From the NCBI GenBank assembly GCA_964558665.1, contig CAZLFA010000055.1:1-28892 (forward strand): a DNA stretch of 28,892 nt. The letters run 5' to 3'. Source of the DNA: CAZLFA01 sp964558665. GTDB lineage: Bacteria > Desulfobacterota > Syntrophia > Syntrophales > PHBD01. Both the position numbers and the translations under genes were made by a program. Below are positions 1-7,641 of this stretch, piece by piece (position 1 is the stretch's first letter; each line of letters opens with the position of its first letter). Below the pieces are notes generated by a model. That model was given only the letters and a program-made list of their open reading frames with translations, did not search any database and was not told the origin of the DNA.

Positions 1-497
1 GTCGCGCCCCTCGCGGGCGCGTGGATTGAAACACTTATCCTCCCTTATTCACCGTCCAACGCTTCAGTCGCGCCCCTCGCGGGCGCGTGGATTGAAACAT
101 AGTCCTCCTTTTTGGCGATTGGATAATGCAATAGTCGCGCCCCTCGCGGGCGCGTGGATTGAAACCTCATTTATCTGTTGATTAAGAGGGAATAATGCCG
201 TCGCGCCCCTCGCGGGCGCGTGGATTGAAACGGATCAGTCGCCCATGTCCCGCCATCATGCAATGTCGCGCCCCTCGCGGGCGCGTGGATTGAAACTGGT
301 TTTGGGGAGGGTTTGTGTTTGTGTCATGTGGGTCGCGCCCCTCGCGGGCGCGTGGATTGAAACTCCAACGCCCATGTCAACCCATTGACACTATCCCAGT
401 CGCGCCCCTCGCGGGCGCGTGGATTGAAACCTCCATCATAGTTGGCGACAGTCCAAGATTACTAAGTCGCGCCCCTCGCGGGCGCGTGGATTGAAGC
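1..497 (+). CRISPR. CRISPR array, type I-C-like repeats, partial
   Basis: Eight 32-bp repeats start at 1, 67, 134, 200, 265, 332, 399 and 466. They run GTCGCGCCC...GGATTGAAAC and contain a perfect 7-bp stem CGCGCCC/GGGCGCG around the loop CTCGC. The seven spacers between them are 33-35 bp and all different. The first seven repeats are identical. The last (466-497) carries A to G at position 31, so it ends GAAGC, as expected of the leader-distal end. The array therefore runs left to right, and its leader, newer spacers and cas genes should lie left of the window. The repeat sequence and the ATTGAAAC 3' handle are typical of subtype I-C; the subtype call rests on repeat resemblance alone because no cas gene is visible. 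Confidence 0.97.
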
Positions 498-533
498 GAC
501 AACGAATCGATCTGCACAATAATCGAATAATGA

Positions 534-1853
534 TCATTTCATACATTGGAACACATCCATGCACCAGAGGCACACACCGCACGGTTCGGTATTGATATAG
601 CAGTCCTGCTCGAACTCTCCGCCTTCCACATAATCACAAAGCGCAAAACTGCAGTTGAAACAGAACGGATAGTCATAACGCAGAACGTTTTTTCTGAAAA
701 AAATGAATTCCGGATCGTTCCATATTTCCTTGATACTCCGCTCAGACAGCCTTCCGAAAACGCGCGGGTGCACGATCTTTTCCATATCGTTGATATAGCA
801 TTTGTAGTGATGCCAGAGATAGTAGCAGGGATGAACTTTGCCGTCCCAGGAGATAAATGCACTGCCATCTTCCACAAACTCGCATCGCCGGGCGCTCTTC
901 GGTATCAGTTCCGGAAGCCTCAATGTCATGCCCGCCTGCGATGCAAAAGCCTCTGCCGAGCGGAATACCTCCCTGGTCTTTTCAATCCAGGAAGAATCCA
1001 TTGCGAACAGTTTCTGCAGGTTCAAAGTCACGCCGCGGGATAACGCATCCTCCATCATCGCATCCACCAGGCGGATTAACTTCCGGTCTTCATCACTCTT
1101 GCCATATTTCATATAAATATCGAAGTAGGTTCTGATGTCCAGTCCTTCATTTCCGGCCTTTTCAGCGTACTCCTTAAGGATCGACACGGATTCATCTATG
1201 TTGGCATCGTATACCGCCTGCGCCACAAGAGACCTGTGGTAGGGAAAAAGCTGAGTGACCAAAGCAAAGCTTGCGCCGTTTGAAGCGGCCCAACGGATCA
1301 CATCGGGAAGTTCGTGAAGGTTATCCTTCCGCAATACAAACTCAATGCCGATTTCGAGACGGGAATTTGTCTTCTTTTTTGCATCGGCCAATGATTTCAG
1401 GGCACGGGCAACCCCTGAGAAATCTGCGACTCCGCGTACGCTGAGAAACGTTTCCGGTGATATGGCATCCACAGACAGACATATTCTGTCGAGCCCGGCA
1501 TCAATCAGCGAGAGAGAAGTTTCTTTGTCTATAAGCAGGCCGTTGGACTGAAAGCCTACCCACGCGTCGCCGGGGATGCATTTCCTGGCCATACGGATAA
1601 AATCAATCAGCAGTGGATGCAGAAGCGGTTCACCGATTCCGTTAAGCACTACGGCCTCCGCCGTGGACATGGCAGGCAGGAGAGCCTGGAAAGTCTCCAT
1701 CGAGATATCCCCTTCGATAAATCCTTCATCCCGCCTCTGCTTCATGCACATGGGGCATTGGAGATTGCACCGGGTTGTCGTCTCGATAAAAAGCCTGGAG
1801 GGATGGGGTTTTAACGCCGGGTTATCAGCGGATGGTTCTTTGATCATGAGCAC
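534..1853 (-). CDS. Radical SAM/SPASM-type maturase of the AOR locus
   Basis: A 439-aa radical SAM protein. The [4Fe-4S] motif CNLQCPMC gives C29, C33 and C36. After about residue 320 there are eleven further cysteines, ending in CGVCLWC and a final C, which fits a SPASM-like domain with extra iron-sulfur clusters. Proteins of this kind sit beside tungsten aldehyde:ferredoxin oxidoreductases and are annotated as cofactor-modifying proteins; a role in maturing the neighbouring enzyme or its pterin cofactor is inferred from that. The GTG start at 1853 is preferred: AGGAG at 1863-1867 lies 9 nt upstream, against 15 nt for the in-frame ATG at 1847. It is the last gene of the minus-strand locus, 65 nt after the MoaD-like gene, and ends only 36 bp from the CRISPR array. 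Confidence 0.88.
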   Translation of the reverse strand: MLMIKEPSADNPALKPHPSRLFIETTTRCNLQCPMCMKQRRDEGFIEGDISMETFQALLPAMSTAEAVVLNGIGEPLLHPLLIDFIRMARKCIPGDAWVGFQSNGLLIDKETSLSLIDAGLDRICLSVDAISPETFLSVRGVADFSGVARALKSLADAKKKTNSRLEIGIEFVLRKDNLHELPDVIRWAASNGASFALVTQLFPYHRSLVAQAVYDANIDESVSILKEYAEKAGNEGLDIRTYFDIYMKYGKSDEDRKLIRLVDAMMEDALSRGVTLNLQKLFAMDSSWIEKTREVFRSAEAFASQAGMTLRLPELIPKSARRCEFVEDGSAFISWDGKVHPCYYLWHHYKCYINDMEKIVHPRVFGRLSERSIKEIWNDPEFIFFRKNVLRYDYPFCFNCSFALCDYVEGGEFEQDCYINTEPCGVCLWCMDVFQCMK

Positions 1854-1918
1854 GAAATATCACTCCTGCCTGAGTTGATCCGGTTTACTGAGCAAGATTT
1901 TCCTGCCTGCCTTCTCTT

Positions 1919-2143
1919 TCAACCACCGCCTATGGGTGGAAAAACAGCCAGTGTATCGCCGTCTTTCAGGGCGGAATCGGGCATGGCATGACGGCCATTG
2001 ATGAAGATTATCGGCGCCTCTTCGGGAGATATGCTCAGTGACTCCAGAACTCGCAGGACGGTATCGCCGTCACCGTATTCGATATCGCTGATGTCGAAAC
2101 GATCCCTTCGCAGGGTGGCGAAGAGCTTGACCGTTATTTTCAT
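1919..2143 (-). CDS. MoaD/ThiS-family small sulfur-carrier protein
   Basis: A 74-aa beta-grasp protein starting MKITVKLFATLR and ending FPPIGGG. The C-terminal GG is the family hallmark, adenylated and thiocarboxylated by an E1-like enzyme so that sulfur can be delivered. MoaD-type proteins supply the dithiolene sulfur of molybdopterin. Copies next to AOR-family enzymes are thought to serve the tungstopterin cofactor. The ATG at 2143 is chosen because the conserved first beta strand begins there; an in-frame upstream start at 2197 would add 18 residues without family character. The protein ends in three glycines rather than exactly two. It lies between a terminator hairpin and the radical SAM gene. 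No MoeB-like activating enzyme is present in the window. Confidence 0.87.
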   Translation of the reverse strand: MKITVKLFATLRRDRFDISDIEYGDGDTVLRVLESLSISPEEAPIIFINGRHAMPDSALKDGDTLAVFPPIGGG

Positions 2144-2205
2144 AACCGCTTTTCCGTTATAATTATTAATCGGTTGATCGGGAAGGTATTGTAACACCGT
2201 CTCTT

Positions 2206-2240
2206 AAAAAACGGGAGAGCTTCCTGCGGGAAACTCTCCC
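2206..2240 (-). terminator. Intrinsic terminator between AOR gene and moaD-like gene
   Basis: Read on the minus strand: a stem GGGAGAG/CTCTCCC (2213-2219 and 2234-2240), with an inner TTCC/GGAA pairing, followed by a run of six T (complement of 2206-2211). It starts 19 nt after the AOR stop codon. Reading through it is needed to express the moaD-like and radical SAM genes unless they have their own promoter, so it probably sets enzyme output above that of the accessory proteins. Confidence 0.8.
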
Positions 2241-2259
2241 ACGACTATAACATCTTTTC

Positions 2260-3987
2260 TTACCAGTCAAACACCCTGTCCAGATCCTCGTCTTTTATAG
2301 TGAAGGTTACGTTGTGCGGGCCTACAGTCTCAGTGTAGAAGAAACGGGGCAGCCGGTCATGCTCTTTCGTAAAGCCGGCCTGCTTGTTGAACTCGCGTTC
2401 TATCTTCAGGATTTTCTTTCCCAGATCCGTCACGCTGTCCGCCGTCAATTCTATGCCATAAAAAGAATTGAGCAGATCGAGAAGAGCCTGGAAGGTCTCC
2501 GGCTGATCAAGAATGGCGAAAGCAATAAAGAGGCACATGCCTGTGGAATCTATGGCCGCCGTGGCAATCTGCAGATTGCGGGACAGTTCCACCTGGCCCT
2601 CCGGTTTGAGCGGATCCACATAGCCTCCCGATTTCAGGATGTTGGTGGCAATACTGTATCCTGCCGTGTGATCTGCGCCCATTGGACTTGTGGCATATGT
2701 CACGCCGATTCCCAATACTGCTCTGGGATCATACGCAGGCAGCGCCTGGTTCTTGACAACGGGAACTTTCTCCACGCCGAAGACCTTTCCCGTCACGCCG
2801 GCGCCGCTTCCCAAAATCCTGCCCAACGGCGTTCCCTTCCCAACCTCATGAACAAGATTGATGGCGGCCTGGGCGTCACCGAACTTCACAATCCCGGCCT
2901 GCATGGCCACACCGATGGTAGCGCCCATCTCTATGGTATCCAGTCCATAGTTATCTTCCATGAAATCGAACATGGCTATGATATCCGGATCTTCGATGCC
3001 GCAGTTGCCGCCGTGTGCCCAAACGGTCTCGTATTCCGGCTGCTTGGACAGGAAATGACCATCCTTGTCATTGAAGATGCCGGAGCAGCGGATTACACAC
3101 CCGCGATGGCAGGGATGAGTCGGATTGCCGCCCCGCTTGGTTTCCAGTTCTGCAAAGGTTTCGCCGCTTATTTTGGAAGCTCCCTGGAACTGACCGGCCT
3201 TGAAATTATAAGATGGATAAGCACCTGCCTCGTTGACGATGTTAGTAAGGACATTAGTGCCGTAAGCCGGCAGCGCCTGCCCGGTAACAGGGTGGTTCGC
3301 CAGCCCTTCCACAAATTTTTTATTGGCTGCCCTGAATTTTTCGAGATCCTTGGGCTGACGCGCCTTGAAACCGGTATCGTCGAGAACGATAACCTTGACC
3401 GCCTTTGCCCCCATCACCGCACCGACACCGCCGCGACCGGCATGCCGGGAGGGCCTCACTTCCGGATCGGTGCAGGCAACGGATGCGGCGCCCAGTTTCA
3501 TTTCTCCCGCCGGACCGATAGATATGCAGGCGATTTTGTCTCCATACTGTTCCTTCATCTTTGCAACGAGGTCATAGTTGGGAAGCATCCTGAGACTGTT
3601 GTCTGCTTCGACCTTTACTCCGTCCTTGTTAATAATGACCTTGTACAGGTCGTCCGTTTTCGGTTGTCCTTCCAGGATAATTGCAGCATACCCGAGACGC
3701 GCCAGGACCTGTGCCGGCTGTCCCCCCGAATTGGCCTCCTTGATGCCTCCGGTAAGAGGGCTTTTACACCCTACCGAAATGCGTCCCGACATGGCAGCGC
3801 CCGTTCCTGAAAGCATTCCCGGTGCAATGACAAGCTTGTTTTCCGCTCCCAGCGGATGGCACAACGGCGGCACTTCTTTGGCAACAACGGTGGAAGTCAT
3901 GGCCCTTCCGCCAAGACCTGCATATTCACCCACCGGAATGATGCTGATAGTGGGACCGCTCATGTCGATTCTCACGATTTTGTCCAT
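2260..3987 (-). CDS. Aldehyde:ferredoxin oxidoreductase family tungsten/molybdenum enzyme
   Basis: A 575-aa member of the AOR family, which uses a bis-pterin tungsten (or molybdenum) site and one [4Fe-4S] cluster. It oxidises aldehydes, or reduces carboxylic acids, with ferredoxin as electron partner. Visible cluster cysteines are C293, C297 and C301 in CHRGCVIRC, and C485 in the STGMC motif. The first spacing is CX3C, whereas the classical Pyrococcus enzyme has CX2C; several bacterial AOR lineages differ here. The N-terminal GGRAM and the SGRISVGCKSPLTGG segment match the pterin-binding first domain. It is expected to be cytoplasmic because no signal peptide is seen. GGAGGGC lies just before the ATG at 3987. 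Physiological substrate is unknown; the neighbours (FAD oxidoreductase, MoaD-like protein, radical SAM protein) fit a dedicated enzyme system. Confidence 0.95.
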   Translation of the reverse strand: MDKIVRIDMSGPTISIIPVGEYAGLGGRAMTSTVVAKEVPPLCHPLGAENKLVIAPGMLSGTGAAMSGRISVGCKSPLTGGIKEANSGGQPAQVLARLGYAAIILEGQPKTDDLYKVIINKDGVKVEADNSLRMLPNYDLVAKMKEQYGDKIACISIGPAGEMKLGAASVACTDPEVRPSRHAGRGGVGAVMGAKAVKVIVLDDTGFKARQPKDLEKFRAANKKFVEGLANHPVTGQALPAYGTNVLTNIVNEAGAYPSYNFKAGQFQGASKISGETFAELETKRGGNPTHPCHRGCVIRCSGIFNDKDGHFLSKQPEYETVWAHGGNCGIEDPDIIAMFDFMEDNYGLDTIEMGATIGVAMQAGIVKFGDAQAAINLVHEVGKGTPLGRILGSGAGVTGKVFGVEKVPVVKNQALPAYDPRAVLGIGVTYATSPMGADHTAGYSIATNILKSGGYVDPLKPEGQVELSRNLQIATAAIDSTGMCLFIAFAILDQPETFQALLDLLNSFYGIELTADSVTDLGKKILKIEREFNKQAGFTKEHDRLPRFFYTETVGPHNVTFTIKDEDLDRVFDW

Positions 3988-4147
3988 AAAGCCCTCCTTT
4001 CTCCGACTGTTTGTAATGTTATGATTTCAGGTATGCCGTTACCGACAGTGATGATAATAAAAAAAGGGATCTCTGACCTGCGCCCGCGAAAAGTGATAAG
4101 AATCTTAAAAATGGAAAAATGAATTGGAAACTGTATTTGGCATTTTC

Positions 4148-4188
4148 TATGTTAGAAGTAACATATGGCAGTTCATTTTTACTGTCAA
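4148..4188 (-). promoter_or_regulatory. Sigma70-like promoter with palindromic operator for the AOR gene
   Basis: On the minus strand TTGACA (complement of 4183-4188) is followed after 17 nt by TATGTT (complement of 4160-4165). A perfect inverted repeat, TATGTTA-GAAG-TAACATA on the plus strand at 4148-4165, covers the -10 element and the region just after it. This placement suggests a repressor site. The leader to the AOR start at 3987 is about 165 nt. The regulator is not identifiable from the window. Confidence 0.6.
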
Positions 4189-4236
4189 GCGGAAAGACCA
4201 GGGGACAGTAGAAAAAGACAGTATAGATAATTATGC

Positions 4237-5571
4237 TTATGGTCTTCGGAAGTATTTTCGGGCTATGCCTCTGGCGGCGATAATGCCTGAGATTGCGGCC
4301 CCGACGATCCCCCGGCTTTTTCCGGTGCCGTCTCCCGCCACAAATAGTCCTTTGACGTTTGTTTCCAGATCGCCGTCGGTCTCGAAATGGGTGTCGAAGA
4401 ATTTGATCTCCGGAGCGTAGAGCAGCGTCGACGGATGAAGAATTCCCGGCACGATTTTATCGAGCTTCTTGAGCGACTCCCACAGATTTTCGATGATGCG
4501 CGCCGGCATTCCCAGTGTGATGTCTCCGGGCACGGCCTTGCATGTCGCCTTGCACATCCCGAAGTGGCGCGTTTCGCTGTCGAACGTCGGACGGGCGCTT
4601 CTTCTTCCCTCCCTGAAGTCGCCGACCCGCTGCACAATCGGCATGCCGCCGCCCAGCAGATGAAACTGCCTGGCGATCATCTGTCCGAACTCCGTTGTGT
4701 CTGAGAAAGGTTCCGTAAGATGCACCGTATTTATCAGCGCAAAATTGGTGTTCGGCGTCTTGCGGTTGTAAAGGGCGTCGCCGTTGACCAGCTTGAAATC
4801 TCCGTAATTCTCCAGCCGCACCCTGCCGCCCGGATTGGTGCAGAACGTCCTCACCCTGTCGCCGTGGGCGGCGGTATGAAAGATAAACTTGGGGTCATAA
4901 ACAACGTCCGTTATTGCATCGTAAAATTTTCTATTCAACTCGATGCGGATGCCTACATCAATGGGTCCGAAGTTGTGGCTGACGCCGATCTTTCCGGCAG
5001 CGTCGCGGAACCAGTAAGCCCCGCTTCTGCCCGGCGCGGACAGGACGATTCCGGCATTATAACCGCTGTTTCTTGATGCCTTGCGGCAGACAATCCTGAA
5101 ATGCTGATTATCAGCCTTCTCTATTTTCTGTACCTCGGTCTCCAGAAGAAACGTTGTGCGGCACAGACGGCTTCTCAGGAAATCGACTACTGCCTTGCCG
5201 TTGTCCGTCCCCCAGTGCCACTGTTCGGGTGCGATGAACTGGACCCCGTGCTCCTGCGCAATACCGTTGAAAAAGCCGATTTTGTCCTGCCTGTCGATGG
5301 CCGTCACCTGCCGGCATTGCGGAAACTCCGTCAGCACGTCCTTGACATTCTGCATCAGTTCCTGAGCCTCGTACCGGTCAATCTGAAGCTCCTCCAGGTC
5401 AATACCGATGCGATAGTCAAAGTTGAGCTTGCCGTCATTAAGCAATCCTCCGGCCGAATAAGGTTTTCTGTCGGCAACGGCTATCCTCTTCACGCCGAGC
5501 TTTTCCAGCCATATCGCCGCAAAAAGGCCTGCCGGTCCCGACCCGATAATAAAGACGTCAAATGATTTCAT
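4237..5571 (-). CDS. FAD-dependent oxidoreductase (COG2509-like)
   Basis: A 444-aa flavoprotein. The N-terminal dinucleotide-binding motif GSGPAGLFAA begins near residue 11. The C-terminal FVAGDGTGKSRGIVGAA segment is the second FAD-contacting motif of the GR2-type family. The middle resembles the uncharacterised FAD-dependent dehydrogenases of COG2509. It lacks a signal peptide or membrane segment. It ends 249 nt upstream of the AOR gene in the same direction and begins 39 nt after the M50 protease gene. It could move electrons between NAD(P)H and ferredoxin or the AOR, but that is inferred from position only. It is not the usual NADH-dependent partner of the Aromatoleum-type AOR complex as far as I can tell. 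The substrate is unknown. Confidence 0.85.
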   Translation of the reverse strand: MKSFDVFIIGSGPAGLFAAIWLEKLGVKRIAVADRKPYSAGGLLNDGKLNFDYRIGIDLEELQIDRYEAQELMQNVKDVLTEFPQCRQVTAIDRQDKIGFFNGIAQEHGVQFIAPEQWHWGTDNGKAVVDFLRSRLCRTTFLLETEVQKIEKADNQHFRIVCRKASRNSGYNAGIVLSAPGRSGAYWFRDAAGKIGVSHNFGPIDVGIRIELNRKFYDAITDVVYDPKFIFHTAAHGDRVRTFCTNPGGRVRLENYGDFKLVNGDALYNRKTPNTNFALINTVHLTEPFSDTTEFGQMIARQFHLLGGGMPIVQRVGDFREGRRSARPTFDSETRHFGMCKATCKAVPGDITLGMPARIIENLWESLKKLDKIVPGILHPSTLLYAPEIKFFDTHFETDGDLETNVKGLFVAGDGTGKSRGIVGAAISGIIAARGIARKYFRRP

Positions 5572-5610
5572 GAAAATCCATCTTTCCGCTAAACCGTCCG
5601 GCTCATTTTA

Positions 5611-6237
5611 TTACATGGGAAGAAATATACGTATGATCGAAATGATAATCCACCGGAACGCATCAATCAGAGGATTGAGAACGCCCAGGAAAAGAAGGCC
5701 GATGATCACAAAAAAACCATAGGGCTCGAAGCGCTCCATAGCGGCCTGAAGGTTTTCCGGTAGAAATCCCATCAGGATTTTTGAGCCGTCGAGAGGCGGG
5801 ATGGGTATGAGGTTGAATGCCGCCAGAATGATATTGATCAGGGCAAAGAAGTTGAGCATCACCCTCAGCGCTCCCGATTGAGGGGGAGCCAACACCTCAA
5901 GTATGAGAAGCGCAACAAAAGCCCCGATCATGTTGGCAATAATGCCCGCAGATGAAACCAGTATCAGCCCCAGTCTCGTATCACGGATGTTGCTGAAATT
6001 TACAGGAACCGGCTTTGCCCATCCGAAACCTACCAGAAAAAGCATAAGTGTCCCGAGGGGATCGAGGTGGCTTAGCGGATTGAGGGTGAGACGCCCCATC
6101 CACTTTGCCGTTGGATCACCCATTTTATAAGCCACCCAGCCGTGAGCCAGTTCGTGGAAGATGATGGAATAGAGAAGCGGTATGGCCAGCAGGATAAAAG
6201 TCAGCGGATCGTTAAACAGCAGATTTATCAGTCCCAT
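5611..6237 (-). CDS. Site-2 protease family (M50) membrane metalloprotease
   Basis: A 208-aa polytopic membrane protein. The zinc motif HELAH (H28, E29, H32) lies in the first hydrophobic segment, and NLIPIPPLDG (D150) supplies the third ligand region. It is short and has no PDZ domain, like the minimal M50B proteins common in bacteria, whose substrates are mostly unknown. A Shine-Dalgarno-like AAGAGGTG precedes the ATG. It is upstream of and co-directional with the FAD oxidoreductase (39-nt gap), so it could be the first gene of that transcript. Any functional link to the AOR system is unproven. Confidence 0.92.
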   Translation of the reverse strand: MGLINLLFNDPLTFILLAIPLLYSIIFHELAHGWVAYKMGDPTAKWMGRLTLNPLSHLDPLGTLMLFLVGFGWAKPVPVNFSNIRDTRLGLILVSSAGIIANMIGAFVALLILEVLAPPQSGALRVMLNFFALINIILAAFNLIPIPPLDGSKILMGFLPENLQAAMERFEPYGFFVIIGLLFLGVLNPLIDAFRWIIISIIRIFLPM

Positions 6238-6376
6238 AATCGTTCACACACCTCTTCCGTGATGGATATAGAGAAATTATGTCTCTGTCAAATCTATTTT
6301 TTCCGGCGCTTTTTATCGGCCTCACCGGGCTTTCCTGAAAGCCGCAGTCCGCCCTTCCCTAACCATCATTGATTTG

Positions 6377-6405
6377 TTGCCGTCCGGGTCTTTCTTCGCT
6401 ATAAT
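6377..6405 (+). promoter_or_regulatory. Sigma70-like promoter for small membrane protein genes
   Basis: TTGCCG at 6377-6382, a 17-nt spacer, and a perfect TATAAT at 6400-6405. The start codon of the downstream 71-aa ORF lies 49 nt further on. It sits in the divergent interval with the M50 protease gene. Confidence 0.6.
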
Positions 6406-6454
6406 GCCGGTAGTATCAGATCCGAAATGAAACCGGTATCCGGCGAGAGGGCAT

Positions 6455-6670
6455 ATGCAAGTATGGTTCAAGGCCGCTTATATTCTGTGTTCCGTCGTGC
6501 TGCTGGCCATGATATGGAACAGCATTGATGCCCCGGAGGGCGGGGAAGACTTCTTTGGAAGGCTGATGGCGATGCGTTTTATGGGGTTTGTAGCCCTGAT
6601 GCTTTTATTTTATTATATTTTTTTCAATTTCCTGGGCAGGAGAAAAAAAGAGAAAAACGGGAAGCAATAA
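6455..6670 (+). CDS. Small membrane protein, 71 aa, function unknown
   Basis: Two hydrophobic stretches (about residues 5-20 and 44-61) are separated by a short acidic loop, and the protein ends in a strongly basic tail, RRKKEKNGK, expected to face the cytoplasm. GAGAGG at 6445-6450 lies 4 nt before the ATG, and a good promoter lies upstream. I recognise no family. A second, even smaller membrane ORF follows 47 nt downstream. The real-gene call rests on promoter, ribosome binding site and membrane-protein composition. Confidence 0.65.
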   Translation: MQVWFKAAYILCSVVLLAMIWNSIDAPEGGEDFFGRLMAMRFMGFVALMLLFYYIFFNFLGRRKKEKNGKQ

Positions 6671-6717
6671 CCGGCTGCCGGCTTCCCGGCAGGAGCGAAC
6701 AACCTGGAGCGAATGAC

Positions 6718-6813
6718 ATGGATAAATACATGACCGTGATAATTGCCGGACTTATACTGGGCATTATTACCGCATATATTGTTACCCCCCACATCATCAG
6801 ACTTTTACGCTGA
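6718..6813 (+). CDS. Putative 31-aa single-span membrane peptide
   Basis: ATG at 6718, TGA at 6811-6813. The peptide starts MDKYMTVIIAGLILG and is one hydrophobic helix with a short basic end (RLLR). TGGAGC at 6705-6710 is a plausible ribosome binding site 7 nt upstream. It follows the 71-aa membrane protein gene by 47 nt and may share its transcript. Too short to assign by homology. Confidence 0.4.
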   Translation: MDKYMTVIIAGLILGIITAYIVTPHIIRLLR

Positions 6814-6939
6814 CCGGCGGACAAGGACCTTCCAGCCTGATTATCATTTTTTTGCGTTCCTTTAACGTTTCGTTGAAAACTCCTTTAAAAAAATACACCT
6901 TCCGCCGGAGAAATCTGCATTCAAAACCTGTTTATTAGC

Positions 6940-6983
6940 TTGCATATTCAATGTGTTACAAAATATATCGAGCATCCCGATAT
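6940..6983 (+). promoter_or_regulatory. Candidate promoter and inverted repeat upstream of 91-aa protein gene
   Basis: TTGCAT (6940-6945), 18 nt, TATATC (6964-6969). The -10 overlaps one arm of a perfect inverted repeat, ATATCG (6965-6970) and CGATAT (6978-6983), separated by 7 nt. The 257-nt interval 6814-7070 holds no gene that I can support. The promoter assignment is tentative. Confidence 0.35.
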
Positions 6984-7070
6984 TTCTGGCATGGTTATTT
7001 CATTTAAAGGCATAAAACAGATTGAACAATAAAACTAAAAATAAAAAAGCACTAGAGGAGGATACAGATT

Positions 7071-7346
7071 ATGAAAAAGAAATTACAGACCCTGATGGTA
7101 TCGGTTTTTGTGGTCCTTACTACGACAACTTTCGGTTATGCGGAATTCGCAGCTACCGGCGTAAGCAATTTTCCCTATTTCCAGCTTGGCTGCCTCATTG
7201 TCGGCGGCATGACCATCATTTCCCTGAAACACAAGTATGAAAAGATGTACACAAACGAGGCCGTAGGCGCCTTTGCTCTTTACACTGTTCTGGTCGCCCT
7301 GTTCACCAACCCGGTCATCGATGCGATCAAGAGTCTGGTTGGATAA
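7071..7346 (+). CDS. Small secreted/membrane protein, 91 aa, function unknown
   Basis: An N-terminal signal-like segment (MKKKLQTLMVSVFVVLTTTTF, with a probable cleavage region at GYA) is followed by two further hydrophobic segments (about residues 38-50 and 65-85). A strong Shine-Dalgarno, GAGGAGG at 7055-7061, lies 9 nt before the ATG. It precedes the AtpZ-like gene by 55 nt, and both end before a shared terminator, so they form a two-gene transcript. No recognised domain. Size and shape suggest a small partner subunit in the inner membrane. Confidence 0.72.
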   Translation: MKKKLQTLMVSVFVVLTTTTFGYAEFAATGVSNFPYFQLGCLIVGGMTIISLKHKYEKMYTNEAVGAFALYTVLVALFTNPVIDAIKSLVG

Positions 7347-7401
7347 CAGCCGACGGAGAAATCTTTGATAAAGCGGACCGATAAGGAAAGGAGGATGGGC
7401 C

Positions 7402-7641
7402 ATGCAAAGCATCAAAAAAACGCAGCAGCAGCAAATGACCGAACTCAGAAAAGTTCTGATGCTGGGTGCCTGGGGATTCGCAATCGTTATCACGTCCTTC
7501 CTCTTCCTGTACCTGGGGCATTTACTGGACAACCTGCTGGGCACTTCACCTAATTTCATGTTCGGCTTGTTCTTCCTTGCCCTCATCACCTCTATCGGAA
7601 GATTGTATCAGGAGGCATGGCGCAAGAAAAAAGATTTCTAA
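7402..7641 (+). CDS. AtpZ/AtpI-like F1Fo-ATPase-associated small membrane protein
   Basis: A 79-aa protein with two transmembrane helices. It carries the LGHLLDNLLGTSPNFMFGLFF-type segment characteristic of the AtpZ (ATPase_gene1) family: a Gly-rich helix, an Asp, then G-T-S-P and a second helix. Family members normally precede the ATP synthase operon and have been linked to Fo ring assembly or divalent cation transport. Here it stands with one small membrane protein gene and a terminator, with no atp genes in the window. AAGGAGG at 7388-7394 lies 7 nt before the ATG. The basic tail WRKKKDF is cytoplasmic. Confidence 0.78.
   Translation: MQSIKKTQQQQMTELRKVLMLGAWGFAIVITSFLFLYLGHLLDNLLGTSPNFMFGLFFLALITSIGRLYQEAWRKKKDF

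Noticed and set aside
2144..2197. Earlier start extending the MoaD-like protein by 18 residues
   Set aside because: The beta-grasp fold begins at MKITVKLFATLR; the extension has no family character and reaches towards the terminator.
2314..3810. 498-codon open frame on the plus strand
   Set aside because: It lies entirely antisense to the AOR-family gene, shows no family motifs, and its composition is that of a complementary-strand shadow.
6987..7002. Sigma54-like promoter TGGCATGGTTATTTCA
   Set aside because: The -24 element is good, but the -12 TTGC is changed to TTTC, and no sigma54 activator or enhancer site is nearby.
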